Source of the DNA: Agrobacterium pusense
GTDB taxonomy: Bacteria; Pseudomonadota; Alphaproteobacteria; Rhizobiales; Rhizobiaceae
Reading direction: 5' to 3'
Assembly: GCF_900102105.1 (NCBI RefSeq)
Contig: NZ_FNBB01000003.1
Span: 248,001 to 312,000, forward strand
DNA length: 64,000 bases
Part shown: piece by piece, positions 62,835 through 64,000 of the stretch
Numbering within the stretch: position 1 is the first letter of the stretch
Layout of the letters: each line of letters opens with the position of its first letter
Position numbers and translations under genes: made by a program
The notes under the pieces: generated by a model
What the model was told of the DNA's origin: nothing
Seen by the model: the letters and a program-made list of their open reading frames with translations, nothing else
Database searches by the model: none

Positions 62835-63413
62835 TTAGCGGTTCTTGCCCGGAACCCACAATATGTCGGCCTTGCCGGCATCATTGGCGAAACGGGCCGC
62901 GACAAACAGGAAGTCGGAGAGGCGATTGGCATATTTGATGGCGGCCGGGCTGACGATCTCATTCTCGGTGACGGAAAGCTCCACCATCAGCCTTTCTGCG
63001 CGCCGGCAAACCGTGCGTGCCAAATGCAGATTTGCCGCCGCGGCGCTGCCGCCCGGCAGCACGAAGGACGTCAACGGTTCGAGGGTGGCGTTGAGGTCGT
63101 CGATTTCGCTTTCCAGCCGTGTGACCTGGCTTTCGACTATACGCAACGGTTCGTAAGGCAGCGGTTCGTCATCGTCAGGCGTGGCAAGATCGGCGCCGAG
63201 GTCGAAAAGATCGTTCTGGATGCGGAAAAGCATGGCATCCAGCTTTTCCAGCCCGGCCGTGTGAAGCCGCGCGACACCGATGGCCGAATTGGTCTCGTCC
63301 ACCGTGCCGTAGGCTTCGACGCGCAGATCGTGCTTCGGTCGGCGCGGGCCGGAAACCAGCGCCGTCGTGCCCTTGTCGCCGGTGCGGGTGTAGATCTTGT
63401 TCAGCTTCACCAT
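62835..63413 (-). CDS. Cob(I)yrinic acid a,c-diamide adenosyltransferase (PduO type)
   Basis: A 192-residue adenosyltransferase that adds the 5'-deoxyadenosyl group to cob(I)alamin or cobyrinic precursors. The N-terminal RTGDKGTTALVSG and EAYGTVDETNSAIG are the PduO/CobO-2 signature, and the C-terminal ARFANDAGKADILWVPGKNR also fits. It complements the cobalt-insertion genes cobS/cobT in this window. It lies one base after the stop of the small upstream gene. Confidence 0.94.
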   Translation of the reverse strand: MVKLNKIYTRTGDKGTTALVSGPRRPKHDLRVEAYGTVDETNSAIGVARLHTAGLEKLDAMLFRIQNDLFDLGADLATPDDDEPLPYEPLRIVESQVTRLESEIDDLNATLEPLTSFVLPGGSAAAANLHLARTVCRRAERLMVELSVTENEIVSPAAIKYANRLSDFLFVAARFANDAGKADILWVPGKNR

Positions 63414-63414
63414 G

Positions 63415-63612
63415 TCAGCGGCCGCCTCCGGTGAGCCAGAGGGTGAGCATGATCAGAGCGATGGCAATGGCCTGCAGAAGCAGGCGAAGCTGCATCAGCT
63501 TGTTGGACCGGTTGGCGTCCTGTCCCTTCAGCATGTTGAAGAGGCCGCGTATCAACACGATGACGACAAGCCCCATGACGATAAGGGCCAGAACGGTGGT
63601 GAAGCCGGACAT
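63415..63612 (-). CDS. Twin-transmembrane small protein (HIG1-like)
   Basis: A 65-residue protein with two membrane helices (about residues 5-25 and 42-61) joined by a basic loop (GQDANRSNKLMQLR). This is the pattern of the small HIG_1_N-related proteins of alphaproteobacteria, which resemble the hypoxia-induced mitochondrial proteins. Its function is unknown. It directly precedes the adenosyltransferase gene on the same strand, so they are likely co-transcribed. Confidence 0.85.
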   Translation of the reverse strand: MSGFTTVLALIVMGLVVIVLIRGLFNMLKGQDANRSNKLMQLRLLLQAIAIALIMLTLWLTGGGR

Positions 63613-63628
63613 GCGGTATTACTCCTCC

Positions 63629-64000
63629 TCAATCGAATCTGCGCAGCAGACGATAGAAAAGTCCGGCAGGCAAGAGCCGTTTCAGCATAAGCCCCTGTTT
63701 GGCCGGAACGGTAACGGGATAATGTGGTTTCGGCCTTGCAGCCGTCAGGGCGTGTTTCAGCACGGCATAAACGGCATCCGGGCCGAGCTTGTGACGGTTG
63801 ACGGGGCCGGAACCATCCATACGCGCCAGCTGGCGTTTATATTCTGCCGCATGGGCCGAGTTTTCGAGATCGATATGCTCATTGATATGAGCAAGCGCCG
63901 TCGCGGTGAATTTCGACGTGATCGGGCCGGGTTCGATCAGGCTGACATGGATACCGCTGTCCTGAAGCTCCATGCGCAGGGTGACCCCCAGCCCCTCAAG
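63629..64000 (-). CDS. Short-chain dehydrogenase/reductase, C-terminal part
   Basis: The frame is open to the window edge and carries the C-terminal part of an SDR protein: LEGLGVTLRMELQDSGIHVSLIEPGPITSKF is the part after the active-site helix. The Rossmann motif and the YxxxK site lie upstream, beyond the window. The remaining 120 or so residues end ... LFYRLLRRFD. The substrate cannot be told. Confidence 0.9.
   Translation of the reverse strand, partial: LEGLGVTLRMELQDSGIHVSLIEPGPITSKFTATALAHINEHIDLENSAHAAEYKRQLARMDGSGPVNRHKLGPDAVYAVLKHALTAARPKPHYPVTVPAKQGLMLKRLLPAGLFYRLLRRFD

Overview
The window is a stretch of conserved chromosome from an alphaproteobacterium of the Rhizobiaceae, most likely the Agrobacterium/Rhizobium radiobacter group. 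The reasons are roughly 60% GC coding sequence, rhizobial protein families (TIGR02302, DUF2125, DUF3108, OpgC, CpdR), the aerobic cobaltochelatase pair CobS/CobT, the serC leader RNA in front of serC-serA, and a tRNA-Arg(CCU) gene interrupted by a group I intron, a known trait of Agrobacterium. I see no insertion sequence, phage gene, CRISPR array or rRNA. This is backbone rather than accessory DNA.

Layout. 0-10.9 kb: the 3' end of ftsH, glmM, an outer-membrane barrel protein with a candidate CtrA site, serC-serA, a Tim44-like membrane protein, an OpgC-like membrane protein and mnmA. 10.9-11.9 kb: tRNA-Met(CAT) and tRNA-Gly(GCC) around a gene-poor gap. 11.9-22.1 kb: prolyl-tRNA deacylase, a thioredoxin-TPR protein, a Lon-substrate-domain protein, a Trm112-like protein, then a giant alpha-2-macroglobulin overlapping pbpC. 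22.2-23.1 kb: a small unknown gene and the intron-bearing tRNA-Arg. 23.1-28.7 kb: M20 amidohydrolase, D,D-carboxypeptidase, a His-rich COG0523 GTPase with a Zur-like operator, a 46-bp perfect inverted repeat, TusA and a lipoprotein L,D-transpeptidase.

28.8-38.3 kb: accA, xerD and a small membrane protein on the minus strand, divergent aroK-aroB, bolA, a DnaJ-domain protein, cobS-cobT and a phytase-esterase-like protein. 38.3-46.4 kb: pentapeptide protein, queuosine-precursor transporter, rpmB, DUF3108 protein, cupin/gloB, methyltransferase, hisC-tyrA and a DUF2125 protein. 46.4-52.3 kb: gamma-glutamylcyclotransferase, plsC-like acyltransferase, YdcF-like protein, ftsE-ftsX, an unknown membrane protein, hpt and cpdR. 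52.5-64 kb: TIGR02302, lysA, lptM-like lipoprotein, argH, tlpA, 3-hydroxybutyryl-CoA dehydrogenase, etfA-etfB, rhomboid protease, PduO-type adenosyltransferase, a small two-helix membrane protein and a cut-off SDR gene.

Themes that join genes: cell-wall building (glmM, A2M/pbpC, dac, ldt, lysA, ftsEX); amino-acid synthesis (serCA, aroKB, hisC-tyrA, argH, lysA); cobalamin (cobS/cobT, PduO); and cell-cycle control (cpdR and several candidate CtrA sites). Palindromic intergenic repeats sit in at least five gene gaps. The clearest unusual genetic element is the group I intron in tRNA-Arg(CCU). I did not find a convincing wholly new multi-gene system.
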